A stretch of 64,000 bases of DNA from Rhodospirillales bacterium (GCA_020638365.1 JACKIQ010000001.1:520249-584248); one strand, 5' to 3'; shown: positions 57,438 to 64,000, counted from the first letter of the stretch. Notes: generated by a model not told the origin, from the sequence alone. Program-made: numbers and translations.

Positions 57438-58769
57438 TCAGCCAGAGTTGCCCGTAAAAGGCAGAACATATTTTTCGTGGAATTTTTCCGCCTGTTCCTT
57501 CGCTTTTTCCATTTCCGCGGGGGAAAGTTTTTTCTTAAGCGCCTCAAGTTCCTTTTCGGCCTCGTCAACTGCGCGTTCCTTTGCGACAAAGAACCACGCG
57601 TAGGCCTCAATATCGCTCAATTCAACCCCTTGCCCGTTTAAGGCGACCAGACCGAGATAGTAGAGGGAGTCTTCTTCACCGCTTTCAGCGGCTTTTTTCA
57701 GCCAGATCCGCGCCATACGGTCATCGCGGCGCGTTCCGTGTCCGCGATAAAACAAACGCCCGAGTCCAAACTGAGCGTCCTTGTTGCCCTGATAGGCGGA
57801 GAGTTTGAACCAGTTAAACGCCTGTTCGTCGTCTTTGTTTGTTCCAAGCCCGTAGTAATACATTTTTGCCAAGAGAAATTGTGCGTCCTTATCCCCCTGC
57901 TGGGCCGCGCTTGCAAACCATTTAAAGGCTGCCGGGTAGTCTTTTTTTATTCCTTCCCCTTTATAGAGGATACGGCCAAGACTGTATTGCGCATCGACGT
58001 GACCCTGCGCGGCTGCTTTTTCAAACCAGAGCGCAGCGGTTTTCAGGTCTTCTTGCGTGCCCTGCCCTTCCTGTATCATTCGGGCTGCCCGGTATTGAGC
58101 ATTTGCATGACCCTGATCTGCTGCTTTTAAAAACCATTTGAGGGCCTGTACATGGTCTGTCTGCACCCCCTGACCTTCATAATAGCGGCGAGCCAGAGCA
58201 TACTGGGCGTGCGGATTGCCTTCGTCCGAGGCTTCCTTATACCAGTTGAATGCTGCTTCTACGTCTTTATCTACACCCTCACCGCGGTAATACATCCCGG
58301 CGAGATTGAATTGCGCCCTGGTGTTGCCCGCCTGCGCTGCTTGTGAATACCACTCAAACGCCGCGTGCAGGTCCTTTTCTCCGCCAAGACCCTCTCGCAG
58401 CATCGCCGCGAGGGCGTATTGGGCTTCGTCATTCCCCTGCTCTGCAGATTTTACGTACCAAGCACGGGCTACAGCGAGATCCTTTTCAACATCCAGACCG
58501 TAATAATAAATCACGCCCAGTTTTCTTTGCGCCCGGGCATCGCCATTCCCGGCGGCGGCGGTCAGGAAACGCATCGCTTTGCCTGTATCCTTTTCAACCC
58601 CGTCTCCGAGAAAATACTTTAATGACAGCGCGTACTGTGCGCCTGCATCCCCGCTTTCAGCACGTTTGTTGAGATCCGTAACCGTCAAGGCTTCATCGGC
58701 GCGGGCCGGGAAGCCCAAAAAACCGACCATGCAGAGAATCAACAGAAAACAATATGTACGCTTACTCAT
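57438..58769 (-). CDS. Sel1-repeat periplasmic protein
   Basis: A 443-residue protein with a signal peptide (residues 1-24, LILCMVGFLGFPARA then DEA) and ten tandem Sel1-like repeats of 36 residues between about 40 and 400. Each has the pattern A-x-x-G-x-x-x-A-Q-x-x-L-x-x-x-Y-x-x-G-x-G-V-x-x-D, for example NTRAQFNLAGMYYRGEGVDK. The last 40 residues form a charged helix (EAEKELEALKKKLSPAEMEK). Sel1 solenoids bind other proteins, often in envelope stress or signalling; the partner is unknown. Convergent with the RND operon and divergent from a thioredoxin-fold gene. Confidence 0.92.
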   Translation of the reverse strand: MSKRTYCFLLILCMVGFLGFPARADEALTVTDLNKRAESGDAGAQYALSLKYFLGDGVEKDTGKAMRFLTAAAGNGDARAQRKLGVIYYYGLDVEKDLAVARAWYVKSAEQGNDEAQYALAAMLREGLGGEKDLHAAFEWYSQAAQAGNTRAQFNLAGMYYRGEGVDKDVEAAFNWYKEASDEGNPHAQYALARRYYEGQGVQTDHVQALKWFLKAADQGHANAQYRAARMIQEGQGTQEDLKTAALWFEKAAAQGHVDAQYSLGRILYKGEGIKKDYPAAFKWFASAAQQGDKDAQFLLAKMYYYGLGTNKDDEQAFNWFKLSAYQGNKDAQFGLGRLFYRGHGTRRDDRMARIWLKKAAESGEEDSLYYLGLVALNGQGVELSDIEAYAWFFVAKERAVDEAEKELEALKKKLSPAEMEKAKEQAEKFHEKYVLPFTGNSG

Positions 58770-58988
58770 GAACCGCTTTTACCGTCTTACCCTTCCTTAT
58801 TTTTGCCAAGGTTATTATCCCAGATTATAGTGAGAGTAAATGCCCCTATCAAAATATTAAAAGCAGGGCACTTCTATGGCTGTTCTCAATGCAAATCATG
58901 TGCCGCGCTTATATTTCATATGACGCCGATACGCGTTTTGCTTAAAGAGATGTTCTCAGGTATGGTGGTTTTTTATAGAGGGAAACCC

Positions 58989-60095
58989 ATGCGTAAGTGT
59001 TTACGGACATTTATAATTATAGTCTTTGCGGTGTTGCCGGTTTCTGTTTTCGGAACGGCTGGGGCTGCTTACGCAAAGGAGCAGACCGTCTACCACGTTC
59101 CGCCCAAGAGTATCGCCGCTTATATCGCCAAGCAGAAGGGGCGCAAGATAGCCGTTCTCGTCTGGGCGTCGTGGTGTCCGGCATGCCGGAACAACATGGA
59201 TAAATATATTTCCTATGAGAAAAAGTTTCCGGGGTCGATGATCATGATCTCAGTCGACAGCGACCTTGAGCAGCTCAAGAATTACCTGAATCGAAAAAAT
59301 CTTGAACCTCTTAAAGTCATCGTGGTCAAGAAGACAGCCGGGCAAGATCTCAATTCGGCCTTGAAAAAGCTTGGTATTTCCCCCGTTCGAAGCTATCCGA
59401 CCGCGATTCTTCTGAACGAGAACAGCGTGGTCGTTCGGCAAGGTTCCGGATCGTCAATGGATATCGGCTTTTTTTTAAGACAGCAGGCGCGTTTTCGCCC
59501 ACCCCCTCCTCCCGAGCCGACGCAGGAGGAAAAGGAAGCCGCCCTTAAAAAGTACGGGTCTTTTACAAAGCCTCTCTATATTCTAGCCCCCAACACCGAT
59601 AACGGACTGCATGATTTTCTTGATCAGCATACAGGAGAGACCGTTTTTTTTAATTCCCTGTTGTGGCGCTACCACCCTACGCCCAAGGGGGCGAGTATTG
59701 CGAACAGAGATCAAATGCCTCCCACCGATCGTTTTGAGAATCCCGTCTTTCAGAGATGCTGGGGTAAGGAGTATCCTGAAGATGGGTATCTTGAAAAAGG
59801 GTATCTTGGCTTTCCCTTGCCCCGCGATGAGAAGGATATAGAAAACGGCTGCTCTGCCCGGATAAAATTCGAGTTTATCTATGGAGAAGGACATGCCAAC
59901 ACTACGAGATACAGTGGAATGGACAAATTGGAAGTATCATTTGGTATTTTTTTCAAGATCCAAAAAGAGATCCTGCCGGATCAGAAAACGCTCTATACCC
60001 TCAAGGAAATGCCCGTCAGCCCCAAGGAAGCGGAAATATATCTTAAGCACGGACCGAAGGTGGATCTTTCCACTTATCATTCCGTGTTAGAGTAA
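58989..60095 (+). CDS. Secreted thioredoxin-like protein with extra C-terminal domain
   Basis: The ATG at 58989 (GAGGG six bases upstream) gives 368 residues; an upstream open stretch is not needed. Signal peptide residues 1-29 (IIIVFAVLPVSVFGTAGAAY). A thioredoxin fold follows, with active-site Cys63-Pro-Ala-Cys66 in VLVWASWCPACRNNMDKYIS and the cis-Pro region SPVRSYPTAILLNENSV. After a Pro-rich linker (PPPPPEPTQEEKEAALKK, near 230) comes a C-terminal domain of about 130 residues that I do not recognise, with TGETVFFNSLLWRYHPTPKG and two Cys (QRCWGKEY, NGCSARI). A periplasmic thiol oxidoreductase is probable. Confidence 0.85.
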   Translation: MRKCLRTFIIIVFAVLPVSVFGTAGAAYAKEQTVYHVPPKSIAAYIAKQKGRKIAVLVWASWCPACRNNMDKYISYEKKFPGSMIMISVDSDLEQLKNYLNRKNLEPLKVIVVKKTAGQDLNSALKKLGISPVRSYPTAILLNENSVVVRQGSGSSMDIGFFLRQQARFRPPPPPEPTQEEKEAALKKYGSFTKPLYILAPNTDNGLHDFLDQHTGETVFFNSLLWRYHPTPKGASIANRDQMPPTDRFENPVFQRCWGKEYPEDGYLEKGYLGFPLPRDEKDIENGCSARIKFEFIYGEGHANTTRYSGMDKLEVSFGIFFKIQKEILPDQKTLYTLKEMPVSPKEAEIYLKHGPKVDLSTYHSVLE

Positions 60096-60152
60096 ATTTC
60101 AGCTCTCATCATTGTGCTTTTCATGACTTTTTTCTATTCGAAATTTTTAAGC

Positions 60153-60181
60153 TTGCAATTTAGTGCACCATGCACTAAATA
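60153..60181 (+). promoter_or_regulatory. Y-RNA promoter with a palindromic operator in the spacer
   Basis: TTGCAA (60153-60158) and TAAATA (60176-60181) are spaced 17 bases, putting the start near 60188-60190, exactly where the first Y-RNA-like unit begins. A perfect inverted repeat, ATTTAGTGCA (60158-60167) - CCA - TGCACTAAAT (60171-60180), fills the spacer and part of both elements. A repressor bound there would block the polymerase. The palindrome is the only such element in the 94-base gap after the thioredoxin gene. Confidence 0.6.
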
Positions 60182-60189
60182 TGAAATCA

Positions 60190-60247
60190 CCGGGCCGGAG
60201 TTTCAGGGTTACCGAGCAAAAAGTCCCTGAAACGCTAACATGCCCGG
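60190..60247 (+). ncRNA. Y-RNA-like unit A (minimal hairpin)
   Basis: Outer stem CCGGGC/GCCCGG (60190-60195, 60242-60247), internal loop CGGA against GCTAACAT, then a perfect 9-bp inner stem GTTTCAGGG/CCCTGAAAC (60200-60208, 60225-60233) with a 16-base loop starting TTACCG. This is the Y-RNA layout: a bulged Ro-binding helix under a closed stem. It lacks the tRNA-mimic module. A T run at 60253-60259 could end transcription. Confidence 0.65.
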
Positions 60248-60259
60248 CATGGATTTTTT

Positions 60260-60401
60260 AGCGGTGGTGGGCCGGCGGTATTGGCTTATCGACCAAACAG
60301 AGCGGACAGAAATGTCAGGAGCTGGTTCGACCCAGCCTTTGTGCTTTTAGTACATTGTAGCTTATATATTTGCCAGTGTCATAAACACGCCCGGCACCGC
60401 T
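60260..60401 (+). ncRNA. Y-RNA-like unit B with decayed tRNA-mimic module
   Basis: Outer stem AGCGGTG/CACCGCT plus GGGC/GCCC, consensus loop strands CGGC and ATAAACAC, inner stem GGTATTGGC/GCCAGTGTC (9 bp with wobbles), then TTATCG. The inserted module retains a T-arm-like hairpin GCTGG-TTCGAC-CCAGC (60321-60336), but with a 6-base loop. A shortened acceptor-like hairpin TGTGCT-TTT-AGTACA replaces the GCAA-closed stem, and the D arm has degenerated to TAGCTTATATATTT. Covering 142 bases, it appears to be a diverged member of the same family. Confidence 0.6.
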
Positions 60402-60412
60402 AAGAAATTCGT

Positions 60413-60565
60413 GTTGTTTGTGTGCAGATGGGCCGAAGATTTTGGCTTATCGGATCATTTTGTCGCCGGTTCAATTCCGGCCGGAGTGGCAACATTCCGT
60501 AGCTCAGTGGATAGAGCAAATGAAGACGCCAGGGTCACTCCCATGCCCGTCTGCACATAGACAAC
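60413..60565 (+). ncRNA. yrlA: Y RNA unit C, YrlA-type with tRNA-mimic module
   Basis: A long outer helix (GTTGT/ACAAC, TGTGCAGA/TCTGCACA, GGGC/GCCC) leads to the Ro-site internal loop (CGAA opposite ACTCCCAT) and a 9-bp inner stem GATTTTGGC/GCCAGGGTC. Above it sits a tRNA-like fold in permuted order: T arm GCCGG-TTCAATT-CCGGC (60465-60481), acceptor CGGAGTG/CATTCCG closed by a GCAA tetraloop (60482-60499), and D arm GCTC-AGTGGATA-GAGC (60502-60517). This is the architecture described for bacterial YrlA RNAs, which mimic tRNA and tether Ro to PNPase. No anticodon arm exists. Confidence 0.9.
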
Positions 60566-60568
60566 ATT

Positions 60569-60636
60569 TTCCGGGCCGGAGCAAAAGGGTTATCGCTTTC
60601 AACGACTGAACCCCTTTCGCATCAACATGTCTGGAA
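60569..60636 (+). ncRNA. Y-RNA-like unit D (minimal hairpin)
   Basis: Outer stem TTCCGGGC/GTCTGGAA (two G-T pairs), Ro-site strands CGGA and ATCAACAT, inner stem GCAAAAGGG/CCCTTTCGC (60581-60589, 60612-60620, one mismatch) and a loop of 22 bases starting TTATCG. Like unit A it lacks the tRNA-mimic module. It is followed by a small hairpin GTCT-GGA-AGAC and TTTTTT at 60640-60645. Confidence 0.65.
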
Positions 60637-60647
60637 GACTTTTTTAA

Positions 60648-60783
60648 CTCTGACGGGCCGGAGATTCTGGCTTATCGATTGTCACTCGCGTGGTCGCCGG
60701 TTCGAATCCGGCCAGTGTCGCAAGATGCTGTAGCTCAGTGGTAGAGCACGAAAAAATGCCAGGTCGCAACATGTCCGTCCGAG
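60648..60783 (+). ncRNA. yrlA: Y RNA unit E, YrlA-type with tRNA-mimic module
   Basis: Outer stem CTC/GAG plus GACGGGC/GTCCGTC, Ro-site strands CGGA and GCAACAT, inner stem GATTCTGGC/GCCAGGTC (one bulge). The module carries T arm GCCGG-TTCGAAT-CCGGC (60696-60712, canonical 7-base loop), acceptor CAGTGTC/GATGCTG closed by a GCAA tetraloop (60713-60730) and D arm GCTC-AGTGGTA-GAGC (60733-60747). It is the closest to the Ro gene, 88 bases upstream of its start. Confidence 0.9.
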
Positions 60784-60794
60784 CTAAAAAGCCG

Positions 60795-60828
60795 CCCGTT
60801 ATGCCTTCAAGGGTTGCGCGGGTTTTTT
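60795..60828 (+). terminator. Terminator-like element after the Y RNAs
   Basis: CCCG (60795-60798) pairs with CGGG (60819-60822), extended imperfectly inwards, followed by TTTTTT. It could end the Y-RNA transcript about 45 bases before the Ro start codon, leaving partial read-through into rsr. Confidence 0.5.
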
Positions 60829-60871
60829 GTCCAACTCTGGAAAGTAAAGAAAGTACATTAGTAGGTGGGTT

Positions 60872-62557
60872 ATGAAATACAGAGCCTTGTTTGCTACAAG
60901 AAAAACACAAACCCCGCAGACCGAAGGTCTGATCGGGATGACGGAAAACAGCGCGGGTGGCTATGCCTATCCGGTTGATAACTGGACGCGTCTTGCGCGG
61001 TTCCTGATTTTGGGATCGGAAGGCGGAACCTATTACATCGGTGAGAGGCCGCTGACCGTTGAAAACGCGCTGAGCGTCAAAGCTTGCATCGAGGAAGACG
61101 GACTTCGTGTTGTGCAGACCGTTGTAGAGATTTCTACTGACGGGCGTGCGCCGAAAAACGATCCGGCTTTGTTCGTACTGGCCATGGCTGCGGGCCTCGG
61201 AAACGAGGACACGCGGAAGGCGGCTCTTGCCGCTTTGCCGAAAGTGGCGAGAACCGGAACGCACTTGCTGCACTTTGCGGATTTCGTTGAAGGATTCCGT
61301 GGCTGGGGCCGTGGTCTCAAGCGTGCGGTGGCGGATTGGTATCTGAAAATGGATTCCGAGCGCCTGAGCCTGCAGCTTGTTAAGTACAAGCAGCGTGACG
61401 GCTGGTCGCACCGCGACTTGCTGCGTCTGGCTCACCCGAAAACGGAAGAGGCTGATAAGCGTGCGTTGCTCGGTTGGACTGTCCAGCCGGAGAATGCAGA
61501 ACGTGTTGCCGAAGCGGCGGATAAATTCCGCCTGATCGACGGCATGGTCCGTATACAGAACACTGAAAACGTGAAGGATGCGGTTGAAATCATCCGTAAC
61601 TTCTCCCTGCCGCGTGAAGTGGTTCCGACGGAACTTCTGAACGAGCAGGAGATCTGGAACGCTTTGCTGGTGGATATGCCGATGACGGCGATGATCCGTA
61701 ACCTTGCGAAGATGACCTCGATCGGCTTGCTGGCGACCGGGTCGGACGCGGCGGATTATATCGCCGATACGATCCGCAATCCGGCGGTGATCCGTAAGGC
61801 GCGGGTGCACCCGCTGACCCTGTTGATGGCGCAGAAAACCTATGCCAGCGGTCGGGGTTTGAGGGGAAGCCTGAGTTGGGCTCCGGTTGCTTCGGTGATT
61901 GATGCTCTGGATGATGCGTTTTACACATCGTTCAAGAACATCGAGCCGACGGGTGCGCGCATTATGCTGGCGCTCGACGTTTCGGGGTCTATGGCCACGC
62001 CGATTGCCGGATCTTCACTCTTGGCCAGCGAGGCTTCGGCTGCGATGGCTCTGGTGACGGCTGCGACGGAAAAGCATGTCCATATCGTAGGCTTTACGGC
62101 CGATGAGAACTGGGATGCGGGCGTACATTTTAAAGGCGGTTTGCCGAAATATAATATTGGTCGTGCGGGACTTGTTCCGCTGCCGATTTCGGCCAAGCAA
62201 AGACTTGATGATGTATGCAAATCCGTTTCAGGTCTGACGTTTGGTCCTACGGACTGCGCGTTGCCGATGCTGTATGCGATGGATAAGGGCCTGAAGATCG
62301 ACGCTTTCGTTATCTATACGGATAGCGAGACATGGTTCGGACAGATCCACCCGGTTGAGGCGTTGCGCCGTTACCGGGAGAAGGCCGGAATTGCGGCCAA
62401 GCTGATCGTTGTTGGGATGACCTCTAACGGGTTCTCCATCGCCGATCCAAACGATGCCGGAATGATGGATGTGGTCGGTTTTGACTCGGCCGCTCCGCGC
62501 GTGATTGCCGATTTTATGCGCGACTCCTCGCCGTCTTATGAGGAGGCTGCGGAATAA
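60872..62557 (+). CDS. rsr: Ro60/TROVE domain protein (Rsr)
   Basis: A 561-residue ring-forming RNA-binding protein of the Ro family. Residues 1-350 form the TROVE HEAT-repeat ring that binds Y RNA on its outer face and misfolded RNA in its central hole; YPVDNWTRLARFLILGSEGG and TYYIGERPLTVENA mark its start. The C-terminal von Willebrand A domain has an intact MIDAS: Asp369, Ser371 and Ser373 in LDVSGSMA, Thr460 in GPTDCALPM and Asp484 in IYTDSETWFG. Bacterial Ro with Y RNA and PNPase forms a degradation machine for structured RNA and aids rRNA maturation and stress survival. Five Y-RNA-like units sit directly upstream, which strongly supports the assignment. rtcB/rtcA, common partners, are absent here. 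Confidence 0.95.
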   Translation: MKYRALFATRKTQTPQTEGLIGMTENSAGGYAYPVDNWTRLARFLILGSEGGTYYIGERPLTVENALSVKACIEEDGLRVVQTVVEISTDGRAPKNDPALFVLAMAAGLGNEDTRKAALAALPKVARTGTHLLHFADFVEGFRGWGRGLKRAVADWYLKMDSERLSLQLVKYKQRDGWSHRDLLRLAHPKTEEADKRALLGWTVQPENAERVAEAADKFRLIDGMVRIQNTENVKDAVEIIRNFSLPREVVPTELLNEQEIWNALLVDMPMTAMIRNLAKMTSIGLLATGSDAADYIADTIRNPAVIRKARVHPLTLLMAQKTYASGRGLRGSLSWAPVASVIDALDDAFYTSFKNIEPTGARIMLALDVSGSMATPIAGSSLLASEASAAMALVTAATEKHVHIVGFTADENWDAGVHFKGGLPKYNIGRAGLVPLPISAKQRLDDVCKSVSGLTFGPTDCALPMLYAMDKGLKIDAFVIYTDSETWFGQIHPVEALRRYREKAGIAAKLIVVGMTSNGFSIADPNDAGMMDVVGFDSAAPRVIADFMRDSSPSYEEAAE

Positions 62558-62586
62558 AAGGGAAGAGCGCGCAAGGAGCATTAAAT

Positions 62587-62835
62587 ATGACACGTTCATC
62601 CGCCAAACACGGTTCACAAGGGGGCATGACCCCCGATGAATTGCGCGAGGCGGGTGAACGTCTTTACGGTACGTGGGGCTGGCAAACCAAGCTGGCTCAC
62701 GAGCTACAGGTGGATGGCAGCACCGTGCGCCGCTGGCTTTCGGGTAAGGTGCCCATTCCCGGCATGGCGGCGGTGGCGATAGGGCTCTTGATCAAGCTTC
62801 ATTCAAGCGAAGCGGGTTATCGGGGAAAAACTTAA
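62587..62835 (+). CDS. Small HTH (XRE-like) DNA-binding protein
   Basis: An 82-residue protein with a single helix-turn-helix. MTPDELREAGERLYGTWGWQ leads to TKLAHELQVDGSTVRRWLSG and KVPIPGMAAVAIGLLIK, a pattern common in small alphaproteobacterial DNA-binding proteins (recognition helix GSTVRRWLSG). It starts 29 bases after rsr on the same strand and is probably co-transcribed. It is a candidate for the factor binding the palindrome at 60158-60180; this is inference. Confidence 0.8.
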   Translation: MTRSSAKHGSQGGMTPDELREAGERLYGTWGWQTKLAHELQVDGSTVRRWLSGKVPIPGMAAVAIGLLIKLHSSEAGYRGKT

Positions 62836-62989
62836 ATCCTCTCCAGCCAGATGAAAATATTTATCGTGAATGAGTGGCGCCCGGATAGACTAAATCCGCA
62901 AATTCGAGTTGTTTGATACCCCATGAGATGTTCATGCTTTGCTCTTAACACTGGTGTATTAACTTGGCATTCGCAGAGAGTTTATTTAC

Positions 62990-63325
62990 TCAATTAGTAT
63001 CTGTCTCCACTTTAGCGAACGCAGGAATCCATATAAACTGTACTGACGAAACACTACTCAAAGCTTTGAGGCTAAACTCGTCTTTTGGCATTATGAGTGC
63101 TTGGTTAAGTTCTGTAACCAGTGTGGTTTGATTGTTAATTGTCGCTTCTACGGTTCCTGCTATGAACGTAATTACAATGCTTCCTTCGCACTTCCAAGGG
63201 CCGAGAATTTCGTTTTCAGATAAGTTAAATATTTGTATTCGAAAATGTTCTTCAGAAGCTAAATGATAGCTCATTTGATCGTTTCGAGTATGAGAAATGT
63301 CTTTGAATGAAATTATATTAGTCAT
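62990..63325 (-). CDS. Small cupin-like protein, AT-rich
   Basis: A 111-residue protein starting MTNIISFKDISHTRNDQMSY, with strands SIVITFIAGTVEATINNQTT and LNQALIMPKDEFSLKAL. The G-x(2)-I-x(3)-G-x-hydrophobic pattern of strands with a turn resembles a single-domain cupin (AraC-sensor- or mannose-6-phosphate-isomerase-like), but the usual metal-binding His are absent. The start has a perfect AAGGAGG. Base composition is clearly more AT-rich than the neighbours, suggesting recent transfer. An inverted repeat lies just upstream. Confidence 0.55.
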   Translation of the reverse strand: MTNIISFKDISHTRNDQMSYHLASEEHFRIQIFNLSENEILGPWKCEGSIVITFIAGTVEATINNQTTLVTELNQALIMPKDEFSLKALSSVSSVQFIWIPAFAKVETDTN

Positions 63326-63344
63326 TTATAACCTCCTTGTTTAA

Positions 63345-63372
63345 AGGTTTATATCACTAGGGAAATAAACCT
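63345..63372. repeat. Inverted repeat upstream of the cupin-like gene
   Basis: AGGTTTAT (63345-63352) and ATAAACCT (63365-63372) form a perfect 8-bp inverted repeat with a 12-base spacer, about 20 bases upstream of the start codon of the minus-strand cupin-like gene. Position and symmetry suggest an operator. Confidence 0.45.
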
Positions 63373-63436
63373 ATGTCGTTATTTCTTTAAAAAACTGTTC
63401 GTAATCTTTAATTTTTAAAAAGATATAGGACACTGC

Positions 63437-63609
63437 CTACTTTTCCCCCAAAAAACCATAAGACTGCATGTGCCAGAGTTTGGCATAGTGGTCGTGCGGT
63501 TTCTGGATCAGTCTTCGTGCGTGCCGTCCTCGATAATTCCGCCTTCTTCCATCACGATAATCCGGTCCATCTGGCGCAGGGTCGAGAGGCGGCGCGCAAT
63601 TCTTGTTGT
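63437..63609 (-). pseudogene. Remnant of an ABC exporter (C-terminus), frameshifted
   Basis: On the minus strand the peptide TTRIARRLSTLRQMDRIIVM continuing EEGGIIEDGTHED is the end of an ABC exporter ATPase (normal form T-T-x-x-I-A-H-R-L-S-T-L). It then meets TGA at 63511-63509, while LIQKPHDHYAKLWHMQSYGF continues in the next frame to the stop at 63437: one base appears deleted near 63510-63512. The H-loop His is replaced by Arg and nothing upstream of the H-loop (no Walker B or signature) survives. A dead gene fragment. Confidence 0.7.
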
Positions 63610-63785
63610 CTGCAAAAACGCCAAGGCGGCGCTGAAGCGCTTTCGGGTGGCGACGAACTGTCCGGATTCTGCTATACCCGCACCGGGCGTCCTTATCTTT
63701 AACGATCGGAAACTTGAGAAAACCTATCATCAACAGAAGCCAGAATAACAGGGTGGGAGACACCACTTCCTTCGAAAAGCATCCC

Positions 63786-64000
63786 TTATTCCAAGCTGCT
63801 CAAAAAATCCCTTATTTCCTGCCCGTTCCATTCGAAGCCGCCGACGATTTTACGGATCATTTCTCCCTTTGGAGAGAGAATGATGGTTTCGGGGTAGCGT
63901 TCGGTTAAAAAGATATCGTGCGTTATGGCGCGGTTTTCATCAAACACCACCTTGATGTAATCCTGATCCAGCGCTGCCTTTATTTCTTCGGGCTGCTTTT
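63786..64000 (-). CDS. Thioredoxin/TlpA-like protein, C-terminal fragment
   Basis: The gene enters from the right edge. The visible 71 residues end with LSPKGEMIRKIVGGFEWNGQ and EIRDFLSSLE and include a strand-cis-Pro-strand segment (DIFLTERYPETIILSPKGEM), in which the cis-Pro of a thioredoxin fold would be Pro in RYPETI. The active-site Cys are outside the window. A periplasmic TlpA/DsbE-like reductase is the most likely identity. Confidence 0.7.
   Translation of the reverse strand, partial: KQPEEIKAALDQDYIKVVFDENRAITHDIFLTERYPETIILSPKGEMIRKIVGGFEWNGQEIRDFLSSLE

Noticed and set aside
60465..60517. A true tRNA gene or a circularly permuted tRNA gene
   Set aside because: T arm, acceptor and D arm are present, but there is no anticodon arm: the ends of the module instead form the inner Y-RNA stem (GATTTTGGC/GCCAGGGTC), and the acceptor is closed by a GCAA tetraloop without CCA. 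Proximity to the Ro gene supports YrlA.
60190..60783. Permuted two-piece tmRNA (ssrA) of alphaproteobacteria
   Set aside because: No tag reading frame and no free CCA end; five repeated units and the consensus Ro-site do not fit tmRNA.
60644..61810. Minus-strand open frame of 388 codons across the Y RNAs and rsr
   Set aside because: It runs antisense through the Y RNA and TROVE coding sequence and shows no family features.

Overview
The window looks like chromosomal DNA of an alphaproteobacterium. The ribosomal protein and RNA polymerase sequences are of alphaproteobacterial type, the str and S10 operons run together as rpsL-rpsG-fusA-tuf-rpsJ-rplC-rplD, the glycine cleavage P-protein is split into gcvPA and gcvPB, and there are two nearly identical tuf genes. 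I cannot place it to a genus. Many single genes are inserted into operons that are normally uninterrupted, which suggests a lineage away from the well-studied ones.

Layout. Positions 1-5822 (minus strand): translation operon, with an unrecognised 87-residue gene between rpsJ and rplC and an S7 carrying an internal insertion. 6274-8019 (plus): a polytopic membrane protein. 8078-22304 (mostly minus): rpoC, a SIMPL/DUF541 gene, rpoB, rplL, rplJ, rplA, rplK, then two plus-strand genes (DUF4926 and a secreted esterase) that separate rplK from nusG-secE. 22617-23048: a single-domain response regulator. 23069-27852 (minus): gcvT-gcvH-gcvPA-small membrane protein-gcvPB.

27968-42982 is a bidirectional type I secretion locus. 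On the minus strand lie a 2171-residue RTX protein, its ABC exporter and its HlyD-type adaptor. On the plus strand lie a MotA/ExbB-like and a MotB-like protein, a TolC-like outer membrane channel and a periplasmic coiled-coil protein. The pairing of a stator-like proton channel with giant-adhesin export recalls SiiA/SiiB of Salmonella SPI-4.

43057-58769 is mixed: a periplasmic hypothetical, the second tuf, mnmA, a CAT-anticodon tRNA, a TIGR03032 protein, an autotransporter, a GNAT-like hypothetical, a complete RND efflux operon (adaptor, pump, NodT-type lipoprotein) and a Sel1-repeat protein. A secreted thioredoxin-fold protein follows at 58989-60095.

60190-62835 is the most remarkable part. 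Five tandem Y-RNA-like units share a consensus 5' strand (GGGCCGGAG...GGYTTATCG) and a 3' partner (AACATGYCC). They lie directly upstream of a Ro60/TROVE protein gene and a small HTH gene. Two units carry a clear tRNA-mimic module (T arm, an acceptor stem closed by a GCAA tetraloop, D arm), one carries a decayed version, and two are minimal hairpins. A promoter with a perfect palindrome filling its spacer sits just upstream of the first unit. The window ends with an AT-rich cupin-like gene, the remnant of an ABC exporter, and the C-terminus of a thioredoxin-like protein.
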